A DNA stretch of 64,000 nt from Candidatus Alistipes stercoravium (GTDB lineage: Bacteria > Bacteroidota > Bacteroidia > Bacteroidales > Rikenellaceae), in the NCBI GenBank assembly GCA_019119615.1, contig DWWQ01000040.1:1-64000 (forward strand), read 5' to 3'. Position 1 is the first letter of the stretch; each line of letters opens with the position of its first letter. Below are positions 17,382-26,416 of the stretch, piece after piece. A program made the translations under genes and the position numbers. The notes under the pieces were generated by a model. That model saw only the letters and a list, made by a program, of their open reading frames with translations, ran no database searches and had not been told where the DNA came from.

Positions 17382-18593
17382 TCAATGGTCGCGGTTGAGG
17401 AAGAAGATCGGAATGTTGGCCAGGAAGACGTCCTTGCCCGTAAGCTGCTGCCGTTTGTCCATCAGCTCGCTCAAGCGGATCTCGCCGATCAGATAGTTGC
17501 TCTCGTCGCTGATGTACTGCTCGTGGATCCGCTCGAACCGGAGGATGTTGTGCACGTCGGTATCCTTGTATCGGACATAGACCTTCAGCGTAATGTCGGT
17601 CGTATACTCGGGCCGTTGGAGGTAGTTCATCTTCTTGTATTCGTAGCGGTAGTCGTGCAGGCGGGCCATGATGTCGCTCAGGATGGATGATGCCGTGGGC
17701 AGGCTGCCGGCCCCCTTGCCGAACATGAACTGGCGGTCGTAGCATTCGCCGCGGATCACCACGCCGTTGTACTCGTCATCGACGCTGTAGATGTATTTGT
17801 CGGGGGTTACGAACTCCGGCATGACGAACATCGTGAAATGCTCCTCACTCACCTTGACAACCTGGGCCACGAGCTTGATCTTCACGCCCTTTTCGCGGGC
17901 GTAGCGGATATCCGAGTCGTGGATCGTCGAGATGCCGTAGGTGAAGATCCTTTCGGGTGCCACATAAACGCCGAGGGCGTGCACGGTGATGATGACCAGC
18001 TTGAAGAGCGAGTCGTATCCCTCGATGTCGAACGAGGGGTCGCTTTCGGCAAATCCCAGCCGCTGGGCCTGCGCCAGGGCGTCGGCATAGGGCTCGGCGT
18101 GGTCGAAGACGCGCGAGAGGATGTAGTTCGACGAGCCGTTCAGAATGCCCTTGACCTCCAGCAGCAGGTCGTTGTCATAGTACTCCTCGAGGTTGCGGAT
18201 CACGGGAATCGACCCGCACGACGAGGCGTCGTAAAGCAGGGCGACGTTGCGCGTCTTCTGCAGCTCGATCAGCTCCGGAAGGTGGCGGGCCAGCATCGTC
18301 TTGCTGCCCGATACGACCGGGATGCCGCGCAGCATCGAACGTTTGACGATGTCGTAGGCCGCTTCGGGGTCGTTGATGACCTCGACGACCAGATTGACGT
18401 TCGGGCTGTCGAGGATCTCCTCCACGGAGGTGGTGAAGAGGCTCGGGTCGGCCTCGACCTTGCGGGGCTTCTTCGGGTCGCGGACGCAGATCTTCACGAT
18501 CTCGGCGTTGGCGTTCTTCGCCTTGCGCACCACTTCGTAAATTCCCTGTCCGACGACGCCGAATCCGAAAAGTCCGATTTTGATTTTGCTCAT
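17382..18593 (-). CDS. hom: Homoserine dehydrogenase (monofunctional)
   Basis: 403 residues. It reduces aspartate semialdehyde to homoserine in the cytoplasm, the branch point to methionine and threonine. The N-terminal NAD(P) site is FGFGVVGQGIYE. The catalytic domain holds VSGSKTMLARH, the substrate region ILNGSSNYILS and FAESDPSFDIEG. The last ~70 residues look ACT-like (TTDITLKVYVRYKDTDVHN), suggesting feedback control. It is the third gene of the metY-metX-hom operon, 22 bases after metX. No aspartokinase is fused. Confidence 0.93.
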   Translation of the reverse strand: MSKIKIGLFGFGVVGQGIYEVVRKAKNANAEIVKICVRDPKKPRKVEADPSLFTTSVEEILDSPNVNLVVEVINDPEAAYDIVKRSMLRGIPVVSGSKTMLARHLPELIELQKTRNVALLYDASSCGSIPVIRNLEEYYDNDLLLEVKGILNGSSNYILSRVFDHAEPYADALAQAQRLGFAESDPSFDIEGYDSLFKLVIITVHALGVYVAPERIFTYGISTIHDSDIRYAREKGVKIKLVAQVVKVSEEHFTMFVMPEFVTPDKYIYSVDDEYNGVVIRGECYDRQFMFGKGAGSLPTASSILSDIMARLHDYRYEYKKMNYLQRPEYTTDITLKVYVRYKDTDVHNILRFERIHEQYISDESNYLIGEIRLSELMDKRQQLTGKDVFLANIPIFFLNRDH

Positions 18594-18615
18594 ATTGATA
18601 GGTTGTTTTTTGTTG

Positions 18616-19626
18616 TCAATGCTTCATGAAGGGCGCAAGAATGGCGTCCAGCTGCTCGTATTCGACCAGAAACCCGTCGTGGCCGAACGGGGAGTCGATC
18701 TCGCGGTAGAGGCTCCCGGGAATCTGTCCGTGCAGTTCGCGCATCTCACGCGGGGTGAAGATGATGTCGGTCGTGATTCCCACGACGAGTGTCCGGGCAC
18801 GGATCCCGCCGAGGGCTGCGGCTACCCCGCCGCGGCCGCGCCCGACGTCGTGCGTGTCGAAGGCGTCGAGGATCGCGTAGTAGGAGTAGGCGTTGTAGCG
18901 CCGGCAGAGTTTCTCGCCCTGGTATTGCTGATAGGTCGAGGCGCGATGCACCGGGGGCAGTTCTTCGCGGTCCTGCTGCGTGAGGTTGTAGCCTTCGCCG
19001 CCGCGGTAGGTCAGCAGCCCGATGGCGCGGGCTGCGGCGAGTCCCTTCATGCCGGCATCGTCGCGCCGTTCGCCGAACGTCGCGTCGGCCTCGATTGCCA
19101 TGCGCTGTGTCTCGTCGATGGCGATGGTCCACGGCGAGGCCTTGGCCGCCGTGGCGATAAGTACGAGTCGCTCGAAGCGCTCCGGCTCCTCGACAGCCCA
19201 TTCTACGGCCTGAAAACCGCCCACGGAGCTGCCGACAAGCGCCGCAATACGCCCGATGCCGAGCTTGCGGGCCAGCAGCCGGTGCGCGGCCACCATGTCG
19301 CGGATCGTGAAGTGCGGGAAATCGCCGTACCAGGGCTCACCCGTCGCGGGATTGACATGCAGCGGCCCGGTCGTGCCGTAGTGCGACCCGAGGATGTTGG
19401 CGCAGACGACAAAGTAGCGCGTCGGATCGAGGAAGCGCCCCTCCTCCACCGTATGGGGCCACCAGTCGGCAACGTCCGAGTTGGCCGTCAGGGCATGGCA
19501 GACCCACACGACGTTGTCGCCCGCGGCATTCATCCGCCCGTAGGTGTGGTAGGCGATCCGCAGTGCGGGAAGCTCGCCGCCCCGCTCGAGCGGGAATGGG
19601 GCGTCGTATTCGAAGTACTGCACCAT
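18616..19626 (-). CDS. metX: Homoserine O-acetyltransferase (MetX family)
   Basis: 336 residues with an alpha/beta-hydrolase fold. It acetylates homoserine from acetyl-CoA, giving the substrate of the enzyme encoded just upstream. Marks are WVCHALTANSDVADWW, ILGSHYGTTGP and FPHFTIRDMVAAH. The nucleophile is Ser134 in VGSSVGGFQA, with a late Asp in ITTDIIFTP and His in FGHDGFLVE. It starts 3 bases after the metY stop, so coupling is likely. Acyl specificity (acetyl rather than succinyl) follows the MetY partner and the family, not a residue I can prove. Confidence 0.93.
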   Translation of the reverse strand: MVQYFEYDAPFPLERGGELPALRIAYHTYGRMNAAGDNVVWVCHALTANSDVADWWPHTVEEGRFLDPTRYFVVCANILGSHYGTTGPLHVNPATGEPWYGDFPHFTIRDMVAAHRLLARKLGIGRIAALVGSSVGGFQAVEWAVEEPERFERLVLIATAAKASPWTIAIDETQRMAIEADATFGERRDDAGMKGLAAARAIGLLTYRGGEGYNLTQQDREELPPVHRASTYQQYQGEKLCRRYNAYSYYAILDAFDTHDVGRGRGGVAAALGGIRARTLVVGITTDIIFTPREMRELHGQIPGSLYREIDSPFGHDGFLVEYEQLDAILAPFMKH

Positions 19627-19629
19627 ACC

Positions 19630-20919
19630 CTACTCCTCCACCTGTGCGAAAGCCTGCTCGAAGTCGGCGATGAGGTCTTCGGCGTTCTCCAGTCCGACCG
19701 AGATGCGCAACAGCGTCGGGGTGATGCCCGCCGCCGCGAGGTCCGCATCGTTCAGCTGTTTGTGCGTGGTCGAGGCGGGGTGCGTTACGACGGTGATCGA
19801 GTCGCCGATCATCGTCATGTGTGCGGCCAGCTGCAGCGACTCGACGAAACGCACCGTACTCTCGAGCGTCCCCTTGAGTTCGATCGTGAAGACCGCCGAG
19901 GAGCCGTAGCGGTAGTATTTGCGGGCATTTTCGTAGCTCGGGTGCGTGTCGAAGCCCACGAAGCTGACGCTGCGTACCTTCGGGTGATGGAGGCAGTATT
20001 CGGCCAGCCGGCGGGTCGATTCCACCTCCTGACGCACGCGCAGCGAGAGGGTCTCCAACCCGATGAGCATCAGATAGGAGTCGAACGGCGAGGGACAGCA
20101 TCCCAGGTCGCGCAACCCGTCCACGCGGCACTTGGCGATGAAGGCCGCCGCGCCGAACGCTTCGTGCAGGTTGAGTCCGTGATACCCTTCCGAGGGGCCG
20201 TCGATCTGCGGGAACTTGCCGTTGCCCCAGTTGTAGTTGCCGCCGTCCACGATGACGCCGCCCATGGCCGTGCCGTGGCCGTTGATCCACTTCGTCGCGG
20301 AGTCCACGACGATGTTGGCGCCCCACTCGAAGGGATTGCAGAGGTAGCCTCCGGCACCGAACGTGTTGTCCACGACCAGCGGCACATCGCGCCGGCGTGC
20401 CACCTCGCCCAGCGCTTCGAGATCGGGGACCGCACAGGTCGGATTGCCCATGCTCTCGACGTAGAGGGCCCGGGTCCGATCGTCGATGAGCGCCTCGAAC
20501 TCCTCGGGCCGCTCGCTGCGGGCGATGCGGCAGTCGATGTCCAGCTTGCGCAGCGTGATGCGGAACTGGTTGTAGGTACCGCCGTAGAGGAACGGCGAGG
20601 CGACGATGTTGTCTCCCTCGGCAGCCAGCGAGAGCACCGTTACGAGGATTGCCGACATGCCCGACGATACGGCCAGCGCTCCGACGGCTCCGTAAAGGGC
20701 GGCGATGCGCTCCTCGTAGGCCGTTGTCGTGGGGTTCTGCAGCCGGGTGTAGATGTTGCCCGCCTCGCTCAACTCGAAGAGGCGCGCCGCATGGTCGCAG
20801 CTGCGGAAACGGTAGGCGGCCGTGGGACAGATCGCCACGCCGCGGGCTCCGGTCTCGGTGTCGGGCTGCAGCCCGGCGTGTATCTGGAGCGTCTCGAAAC
20901 GGTAATTCTTCGGATTCAT
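19630..20919 (-). CDS. metY: O-acetylhomoserine sulfhydrylase (MetY, PLP enzyme)
   Basis: 429 residues from MNPKNYRFETLQIHAG. This Cys/Met metabolism PLP enzyme condenses O-acetylhomoserine with sulfide to homocysteine. Marks are NIYTRLQNPTTTAYEERIA, VSSGMSAILVT, VDNTFGAGGYLCNPFEWGA and the PLP lysine in VDSATKWINGHGT. An alternative ATG lies at 20943 (MNDFKRTD), directly at the end of the attenuator U tract; 20919 fits the family N-terminus better. It is the first structural gene behind the leader peptide and attenuator at 20944-21097. Confidence 0.93.
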   Translation of the reverse strand: MNPKNYRFETLQIHAGLQPDTETGARGVAICPTAAYRFRSCDHAARLFELSEAGNIYTRLQNPTTTAYEERIAALYGAVGALAVSSGMSAILVTVLSLAAEGDNIVASPFLYGGTYNQFRITLRKLDIDCRIARSERPEEFEALIDDRTRALYVESMGNPTCAVPDLEALGEVARRRDVPLVVDNTFGAGGYLCNPFEWGANIVVDSATKWINGHGTAMGGVIVDGGNYNWGNGKFPQIDGPSEGYHGLNLHEAFGAAAFIAKCRVDGLRDLGCCPSPFDSYLMLIGLETLSLRVRQEVESTRRLAEYCLHHPKVRSVSFVGFDTHPSYENARKYYRYGSSAVFTIELKGTLESTVRFVESLQLAAHMTMIGDSITVVTHPASTTHKQLNDADLAAAGITPTLLRISVGLENAEDLIADFEQAFAQVEE

Positions 20920-20943
20920 ATCGGTGCGTTTAAAATCATTCAT

Positions 20944-20973
20944 AAAAAAATCCGACCTCGAGGAAGCCGGATT
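20944..20973 (-). terminator. Attenuator terminator directly before metY
   Basis: On the minus strand AATCCGGCTTC pairs with GAGGTCGGATT around a CTC loop: 11 bp, two of them G-U. The U run at 20950-20944 follows and touches the first possible metY ATG. The 5' arm (ATCCGGC at 20972-20966) can alternatively pair with GCCGGGT at 21006-21000, which overlaps the last codons of the leader peptide. The two structures exclude each other. Confidence 0.8.
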
Positions 20974-20995
20974 GTAACAGTCGCACACGACGGAA

Positions 20996-21097
20996 CTATA
21001 CCCGGCGAAGATCGCTGCGCATCGACATCATCATCCCCGACATCATTCGGATGCCGGATCTCCCGTGACGGGCGGTGTATGTTGCGCTGACGGTCAT
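20996..21097 (-). CDS. Methionine-rich leader peptide of the metY-metX-hom attenuator (33 aa)
   Basis: A 33-codon ORF (ATG at 21097, TAG at 20998-20996) lies between the promoter and the attenuator hairpin. Codons 18-26 read MMSGMMMSM: six Met in nine. The Met run follows segment 1 (ATCCGGC, 21059-21053, codons 13-15) and precedes segment 2 (GCCGGGT, 21006-21000, codons 31-33). Segment 1 and the terminator 5' arm are near-identical (ATCCGGC then A or T then TCC), so segment 2 can pair with either. The inferred logic is as follows: a ribosome stalled for charged Met-tRNA frees segment 2 to block the terminator; a ribosome reaching the stop covers segment 2 and lets the terminator form. No homologue search was possible. 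Confidence 0.8.
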   Translation of the reverse strand: MTVSATYTARHGRSGIRMMSGMMMSMRSDLRRV

Positions 21098-21127
21098 TTT
21101 CGGATTGTTCCCGTGGTTATACGGGTG

Positions 21128-21135
21128 CAAATATA
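21128..21135 (-). promoter_or_regulatory. -7 box of the methionine operon leader
   Basis: TATATTTG on the minus strand, a perfect match. It puts the transcript start near 21121, about 24 bases before the leader-peptide ATG and ~200 bases before the metY start. Confidence 0.72.
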
Positions 21136-21210
21136 CGCATTTTTTGTTTCAGGATGTCGCTCCGGTGCCGTTTTTTCTTCTTCGGCCGTGAAAATATCCG
21201 CCTGTAGGCA

Positions 21211-21246
21211 AAAAAAGAGCCGCAGGAGAATTTCCTGCGGCTCTTT
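21211..21246 (-). terminator. Intrinsic terminator after tetR of the RND operon
   Basis: An 11-bp perfect stem (GAGCCGCAGGA with TCCTGCGGCTC), extended by A-T pairs, followed on the minus strand by a run of six T. Confidence 0.88.
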
Positions 21247-21265
21247 GATCGGGCATATCCGGCGA

Positions 21266-21844
21266 TCAACGGTTCCGGTCGAGATAGTCGATACCCTGTT
21301 TGGTTGCGGCTCCGCGGAGAATCGTCCGGCACAGAAGATAGAGCTCTTCGCGTGTGGCGTGATTCAGCCGAAGTTCGAGCAGGGAACTCAACAGTTGTTG
21401 CGTGAGTGCCGCAGCGTCCATCTCCGCAAGCAGCAGCTCCTCCTTGCGGCATGTCTCCAGATCGCGGGTCAGTTCCGAGAACCAGAAATCCCGGTTTTCA
21501 TTGTAATATTCGGCAAAAAGAACCTTGTTGCGGATATCGGCCAGGAAACTGGCATCCACCGTATAGAGGTTGTCTATATAGGTGTTTGCGAGCCGCAGGG
21601 CCTTCTGCAGCGGATTCCCGCACCGCCTGCGGTTAGAGGCCAGCGTCTTGCGTTGCTGGCGCGCCATGTTGGTGAGGCAGGCTCCGATTAGATCGTTCTT
21701 GTCGGCGAACATTTCGTAGAGCGTCCGTTTCGAGATCCCGAGCATCTGCGCGATCTCATCGACCCGGACGGCACGGATGCCGTTCCGGGCGATCAGATCC
21801 TGCGTCGTGCGGATGATCTCTTCCTTGGTAGCTCCCCGTTTCAT
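21266..21844 (-). CDS. TetR/AcrR-family transcriptional regulator
   Basis: 192 residues. The N-terminal helix-turn-helix domain is clear (IIRTTQDLIARNGIRAVRVD, then EIAQMLGISKRTLYEMFADK). The C-terminal ligand domain is divergent. Its ATG overlaps the tolC stop (TGATG), so it is the last gene of acrA-acrB-tolC-tetR and rises with the pump it presumably represses. A GTG one codon upstream is the only alternative start. Confidence 0.9.
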   Translation of the reverse strand: MKRGATKEEIIRTTQDLIARNGIRAVRVDEIAQMLGISKRTLYEMFADKNDLIGACLTNMARQQRKTLASNRRRCGNPLQKALRLANTYIDNLYTVDASFLADIRNKVLFAEYYNENRDFWFSELTRDLETCRKEELLLAEMDAAALTQQLLSSLLELRLNHATREELYLLCRTILRGAATKQGIDYLDRNR

Positions 21845-23220
21845 CACTTCTCCTCCTCCGTCGTAAGGTCGCGGCCTCCGCCCAGAGCCTGGTAGAGGTT
21901 CACAATGCCCTGGATTTCATCGAAGCGGTCGGCGATCTGCGACAGTTGTGCCGAGAGTAGCGACTGCTGGGCGGTCAGCACCTCGAGGTAGGTCGTCGAG
22001 GAGTGCTGCATGAGCAGTTCGGTACTTACGACGGCACGCTCCATGGCCTCGATCTGCTTTGCACGCACGTCGGTCTTGGCACGGGCCATCTGGCACTGCG
22101 TCAAGGCGTTGTTCACCTCGGCGCCGGCGTTGAGCAGCGTCTGCTGGAACGAGAGTTTGGCCTCCTCCTGCTGTGCCTTCGCAATCTTCAGGTTCGCACG
22201 GTTCGCTCCGGCATTGAAGATCGGCTGCAACAGCGACCCTGCGGCCGAGAGGAGCAGCTTGCCCGGATTGACGATCATGCTCCCGGCGCTGTTGGTCCAG
22301 CCGGCCGACCCGCTCAGCGTAATCGACGGATAGAGGGCCGAGCGGGCGGCGTTCGTGGCGTAGAACGACTGCATGAGCGAGTATTCGGCGCTGCGAACGT
22401 CGGGACGGTTCGAGAGCATCTGTACGGGAACGCCTACGGCGAGATCCATGGGCAGCTCCTGCTGATCGAGCCGTCCGCGCTCGATCTCGTGCGGCGTCTC
22501 GGCCAGGATCGAGCAGAGACTGTTCTCGGCCTCGCGGATCGAATATTCGATGTCGCGCAGCGAGGCGACGATTGCATAGTAGGAACCTTCGTACTGGGCG
22601 ACGCCGGCCTCGTTGGTCATGCCGGCCTCCTTCAAGGCCCGCATCGTGCGGATACTCTCCTCCCACTTCTCGGCCGTCTGGCCCGTAACCTCGTACTGGC
22701 TGTCGAGCATCAGCAGCGTGTAGTAGAGGTTCGCCACCGAAGCGATGAGCTGCGTCTTGACCGCCTGCTCGTACTCCTGGCTCTGGAGGTAGAGCGCCTT
22801 GGCGCGGCGCTTGGCATTGGTCAGACCGCCGAAGATGTCGATCTGCCAGCTGGCCGTAACGGGAATCGAATAGGTCTTCGTCGCCGGGGAGTTGTCGAAG
22901 CTGCTGATCGATCCCTGCGGGGCGAAGTTGAACGAAGGCAGATAGGCCAGGCGGGCCGATTTGAGCGTGGCCTCGGCCTCCTTGACGCGCCACTGTGCCG
23001 ACTGCAGGTCGGTGTTGTTCTCCAGTGCCCGGCCGATGAGCGTGCGCAGGCAGGGGTCGGAGAACATCTCCTGCCACGAGATGTCGCCGATGGTCGTCGT
23101 GTCCGCCGTCTCGGCCGTCCCGTAGAGGCCGTCGGTCTGAATCTCGGGCCGCGAGTAGTTCTTATAGATGCCGCAGCTCGTCATGGCGGCTGCCAGGCAG
23201 ATAATCAGTATCTTTTTCAT
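21844..23220 (-). CDS. RND efflux outer-membrane lipoprotein (TolC/NodT family)
   Basis: 458 residues. The lipoprotein signal is MKKILIICLAAAMTSCGIYK. Two TolC repeats follow: one near WRVKEAEATLKSARLAYLPS with VTASWQIDIFGGL, and one near YSLMQSFYATNAARSALYPS with GSLLQPIFNAGANR. It forms the outer-membrane trimeric duct for the pump encoded just upstream, with 4 bases between the genes. The NodT-type end (FDEIQGIVNLYQALGGG) is intact. Confidence 0.93.
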   Translation of the reverse strand: MKKILIICLAAAMTSCGIYKNYSRPEIQTDGLYGTAETADTTTIGDISWQEMFSDPCLRTLIGRALENNTDLQSAQWRVKEAEATLKSARLAYLPSFNFAPQGSISSFDNSPATKTYSIPVTASWQIDIFGGLTNAKRRAKALYLQSQEYEQAVKTQLIASVANLYYTLLMLDSQYEVTGQTAEKWEESIRTMRALKEAGMTNEAGVAQYEGSYYAIVASLRDIEYSIREAENSLCSILAETPHEIERGRLDQQELPMDLAVGVPVQMLSNRPDVRSAEYSLMQSFYATNAARSALYPSITLSGSAGWTNSAGSMIVNPGKLLLSAAGSLLQPIFNAGANRANLKIAKAQQEEAKLSFQQTLLNAGAEVNNALTQCQMARAKTDVRAKQIEAMERAVVSTELLMQHSSTTYLEVLTAQQSLLSAQLSQIADRFDEIQGIVNLYQALGGGRDLTTEEEK

Positions 23221-23224
23221 GTGT

Positions 23225-26200
23225 TTATTCCTCCTCTTTCTCGTTTTTAACTTCTTCGAGCTCGGCACGCAGGGACCACTGCGGATCGGGATCCAGCTCC
23301 AGCGGCTTGAGCTTCTCCTGGAGGGTTTCGAAGACGATGAACAGCGTCGGTACGAGGAACAGCAGGGCCAGCGTACCCACGATCATACCGCCCACGACGC
23401 CCGTACCGAGGGTCGAGTTACCGTTGGCACCCGCACCGGTCGAAACGACCAGCGGCAACATACCGAGTACGCAGGTGAGCACGGTCATCAGCACCGGACG
23501 CAGACGGGCCTTGGCGGCCGATACGGCGGCCTGCGTGAGGCTCATGCCGGCGCGGCGTCGGTCGGCGGCGTACTCCGTGATCAGGATGGCCGTCTTCGAC
23601 AGCAGACCGATCAGCATGATGATACCCGTCTGGAGGTAGATGTTGTTCTCGAGTCCCATGATCTTGGCGAAGAGGAACGAACCCATCAGACCGCACGGCA
23701 CGGCCAGGATCACGGCGAACGGAATCAGGTAGCTCTCGTAGAGGGCGCTCAGGATGAGGTAGATGAACAGCAGACAGATACCGAAGATGATCAGCGTGTT
23801 GCTTGTCGTCTGGGACTCCTCGCGGGTGATGCCGTCGAACTCGTATCCGTATCCCTTCGGAAGTACCTGGGCGGCGACTTCGCGGATGGCGTTGATCGCG
23901 TCTCCCGAGGAATAACCGTCAGCGGCCGTACCCTGCACGGCGATCGAGTTGTAGAGGTTGAATCGGTTGAGCACATCCGAGCTGTACACCTTCTCCATCT
24001 CCACGAATTCACCTACGGGAGCCATTTCTCCCGAGTCCGTGCGGACATAGATATGGTTGAGCGACTCGAGGTCGAGACGGTCCTCGGCGCGTGCCTGGAG
24101 CACGACGTAGTACATCTTCGAGAAGCGGTTGATGTACGAGGCGTACTGACCTCCGTAGTATCCCGAGATGGTCGAAAGGATCGTCGAGGGCGAGAGTCCG
24201 GCCCGCTTGGCCTTCGCCGCATCGATGCGGACCATGTACTGCGGGAAGTTGATGTTGAACGACGAGTAGGCGCGTTCAATCTCCGGGCGCTGGTTCAGGG
24301 CGCCGACGAACTGCTGGAATACCTTGTAGAAGTCGGTCAGCTCGCCGCCGGCGCGGTCCTGCAGGTGCATCGAGAATCCGGAGGTCGATCCGTAACCCGA
24401 AATCATCGGCGGAGCCACGGCGAAGATCGTGGCGTTCTTGATGTCGGCCGTGCGGGCGTAGATCTGTCCGATGACGGCGTGTACCTCGTCTTCGGGGTTG
24501 GGTCGCTCGTCCCAGTTCTTCAGCTTGACGATACCCATGGCGTAGGAGGAGCCGGCCGCCGAGGCGATCATGTTGAAACCGGCGGTCTCCATGGCGTTCT
24601 CGACCTGGGGGATATCCGCGATGCGGTCGGCCACCTCTTCGAGCACCTTGTTGGTCTCTTCGAGCGACGTACCCGGAGAAGTCGTTACGTTCACCATGAT
24701 GGTTCCCTGGTCCTCATCGGGCACCAGACCTGTCTTGGTCGTGTTCATCAGCAGGACGAGGGCTGCGATGGCCAGAGCGAAGGTGGACCACATGAGCCAC
24801 TTGTGCTTGATGAAGAGCATCACGCCGCGCTTGTATTTGTTCACCAGGGCGCCGAAGGCCACGTTGAACGTTTTGCGGAACCGTGCGGCGAAGTTGTCCT
24901 TCATCTCGCCGTTCTCATCGAGATAGGGTTTCAGAATCAGGGCGCAGAGGGCCGGCGAGAGCGTCAGTGCGTTGATGGCCGAAATACCTACGGCTACGGC
25001 CATCGTAATACCGAACTGTGTGTAGAAGACACCCGACGTACCGCCCATCATGGCGACGGGGATGAACACGGCCATGAAGACCAGCGTCGAGGTGATGATG
25101 GCAGACGTAATACTCGACATGGCGTCGATGGTGGCCATGTACGAGGACTTGTATCCGGCGTCGAAGCGCGCCTGCACCGCTTCGACGACGATGATGGCGT
25201 CATCGACCACCGTACCGATAGCCAGCACCAGGGCGAAGAGCGTCAGCAGGTTGATCGAGAATCCGGCCACGGCGAGGAAGGCGAAGGTACCGATCAGCGA
25301 TACGAGGATCGAGACCGTCGGGATCAGCGTCGAGCGGATATCCTGCAGGAAGACGTATACCACGAGCACCACGAGGATGATGGCCTCGAAGAGCGTCTTG
25401 AGCACCTCGTTGATCGAGGCGAAGAGGAAGTCGTTCACGCTGTGCAGGTGGGCGATGGCGATGCCTTTCGGCAGGTCGGCCTCCACTTCGGCGAGCAGTT
25501 CATTGACCTGGTTCACGACCTCGGTGGCGTTCGAGCCGGCGGTCTGGAAGACCATCGTACTGACGCCCGGGTGTCCGTTCGTCTTGCCGACGTAGGAGTA
25601 GGATTCACGGCCCAGTTCGATGTCGGCGACATCCTTCAGGCGGAGTATCGTACCGTCTTCCTGCGAACGGATGACGATGTTCTCGAACTCTTCGGGAAGG
25701 GTCAGACGGCCCGAGTACTTCATCGTATACTGGAAAGCGTTCTGGGAGTTTTCGCCCAGCGAGCCGGTCGAAGCCTCGATGTTCTGTTCGGCCAGCACGG
25801 CGGTGATGTCCGAAGGCATGAGCTTGTACTGGGCCATGACGTCGGGTTTGAGCCAGATACGCATCGAGTAGTCGGCACCCAGCGTGAAGGCCTCGCCGAC
25901 ACCCGGGATACGGACGATACGCGGTTCGATGTTGATCTTCGAGTAGTTGGCCAGGAAGCCCTCGTCATAGGAGTCGTCGGGACTGTAGAGCGAGAAGATC
26001 TTGACCATCGAGGTCTGGCGCTTCATGGTGGTAACACCGATCTGCGTAACCTCGGACGGGAGCTGTCCGGTAGCGGTCGAAACCTTGTTCTGGACGTTCA
26101 CGGCCGCCATGTCGGGGTCGGTACCCTGTTTGAAATAGACGCTGATGGAGGCGGAACCTGCGGCTGCGGAGGAGGTGATGTAGGTCATGTTCTCCACACC

Positions 26201-26413
26201 GTTGATGGCCTCCTCCAAAGGTACGACCACCGATTTCTGAATGGTCTCGGCGCTGGCTCCCGGATAGGAGGCGCGCACCATGACCGTCGGAGGCGCGATG
26301 TCGGGGTATTGCTCCACCGGCAGCGACAGAAGTCCGATGATACCGGCGATTACGATGACGATAGAAACGACCGACGCCAGTACGGGCCGTTCAATAAAAT
26401 GCTTGAGTGTCAT
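23225..26413 (-). CDS. RND efflux pump inner-membrane transporter (AcrB/HAE1 family)
   Basis: 1062 residues, full length for HAE1 pumps. The N-terminus is FIERPVLASVVSIVIVIAG, followed by YPDIAPPTVMVRASYPGASA. The proton-relay pair sits in TVVDDAIIVVEAV in TM4, and the second half ends with PVLMTVLTCVLGMLPLVVST. It exports hydrophobic toxic compounds from the periplasm or inner membrane through the TolC partner, driven by protons. It lies 3 bases after the fusion-protein gene. A 1513-codon open frame antisense to this operon is a codon-bias shadow. Confidence 0.96.
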   Translation of the reverse strand: MTLKHFIERPVLASVVSIVIVIAGIIGLLSLPVEQYPDIAPPTVMVRASYPGASAETIQKSVVVPLEEAINGVENMTYITSSAAAGSASISVYFKQGTDPDMAAVNVQNKVSTATGQLPSEVTQIGVTTMKRQTSMVKIFSLYSPDDSYDEGFLANYSKINIEPRIVRIPGVGEAFTLGADYSMRIWLKPDVMAQYKLMPSDITAVLAEQNIEASTGSLGENSQNAFQYTMKYSGRLTLPEEFENIVIRSQEDGTILRLKDVADIELGRESYSYVGKTNGHPGVSTMVFQTAGSNATEVVNQVNELLAEVEADLPKGIAIAHLHSVNDFLFASINEVLKTLFEAIILVVLVVYVFLQDIRSTLIPTVSILVSLIGTFAFLAVAGFSINLLTLFALVLAIGTVVDDAIIVVEAVQARFDAGYKSSYMATIDAMSSITSAIITSTLVFMAVFIPVAMMGGTSGVFYTQFGITMAVAVGISAINALTLSPALCALILKPYLDENGEMKDNFAARFRKTFNVAFGALVNKYKRGVMLFIKHKWLMWSTFALAIAALVLLMNTTKTGLVPDEDQGTIMVNVTTSPGTSLEETNKVLEEVADRIADIPQVENAMETAGFNMIASAAGSSYAMGIVKLKNWDERPNPEDEVHAVIGQIYARTADIKNATIFAVAPPMISGYGSTSGFSMHLQDRAGGELTDFYKVFQQFVGALNQRPEIERAYSSFNINFPQYMVRIDAAKAKRAGLSPSTILSTISGYYGGQYASYINRFSKMYYVVLQARAEDRLDLESLNHIYVRTDSGEMAPVGEFVEMEKVYSSDVLNRFNLYNSIAVQGTAADGYSSGDAINAIREVAAQVLPKGYGYEFDGITREESQTTSNTLIIFGICLLFIYLILSALYESYLIPFAVILAVPCGLMGSFLFAKIMGLENNIYLQTGIIMLIGLLSKTAILITEYAADRRRAGMSLTQAAVSAAKARLRPVLMTVLTCVLGMLPLVVSTGAGANGNSTLGTGVVGGMIVGTLALLFLVPTLFIVFETLQEKLKPLELDPDPQWSLRAELEEVKNEKEEE

Positions 26414-26416
26414 GGG

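Noticed and set aside
20920..20988. Longer metY N-terminus starting inside the leader
   Set aside because: The extension runs through the attenuator hairpin and U tract and does not match the family N-terminus.
20944..21121. SAM riboswitch in the metY leader
   Set aside because: I do not see the conserved SAM-I or SAM-II core motifs. The region is instead occupied by a Met-rich ORF and attenuator pairings.
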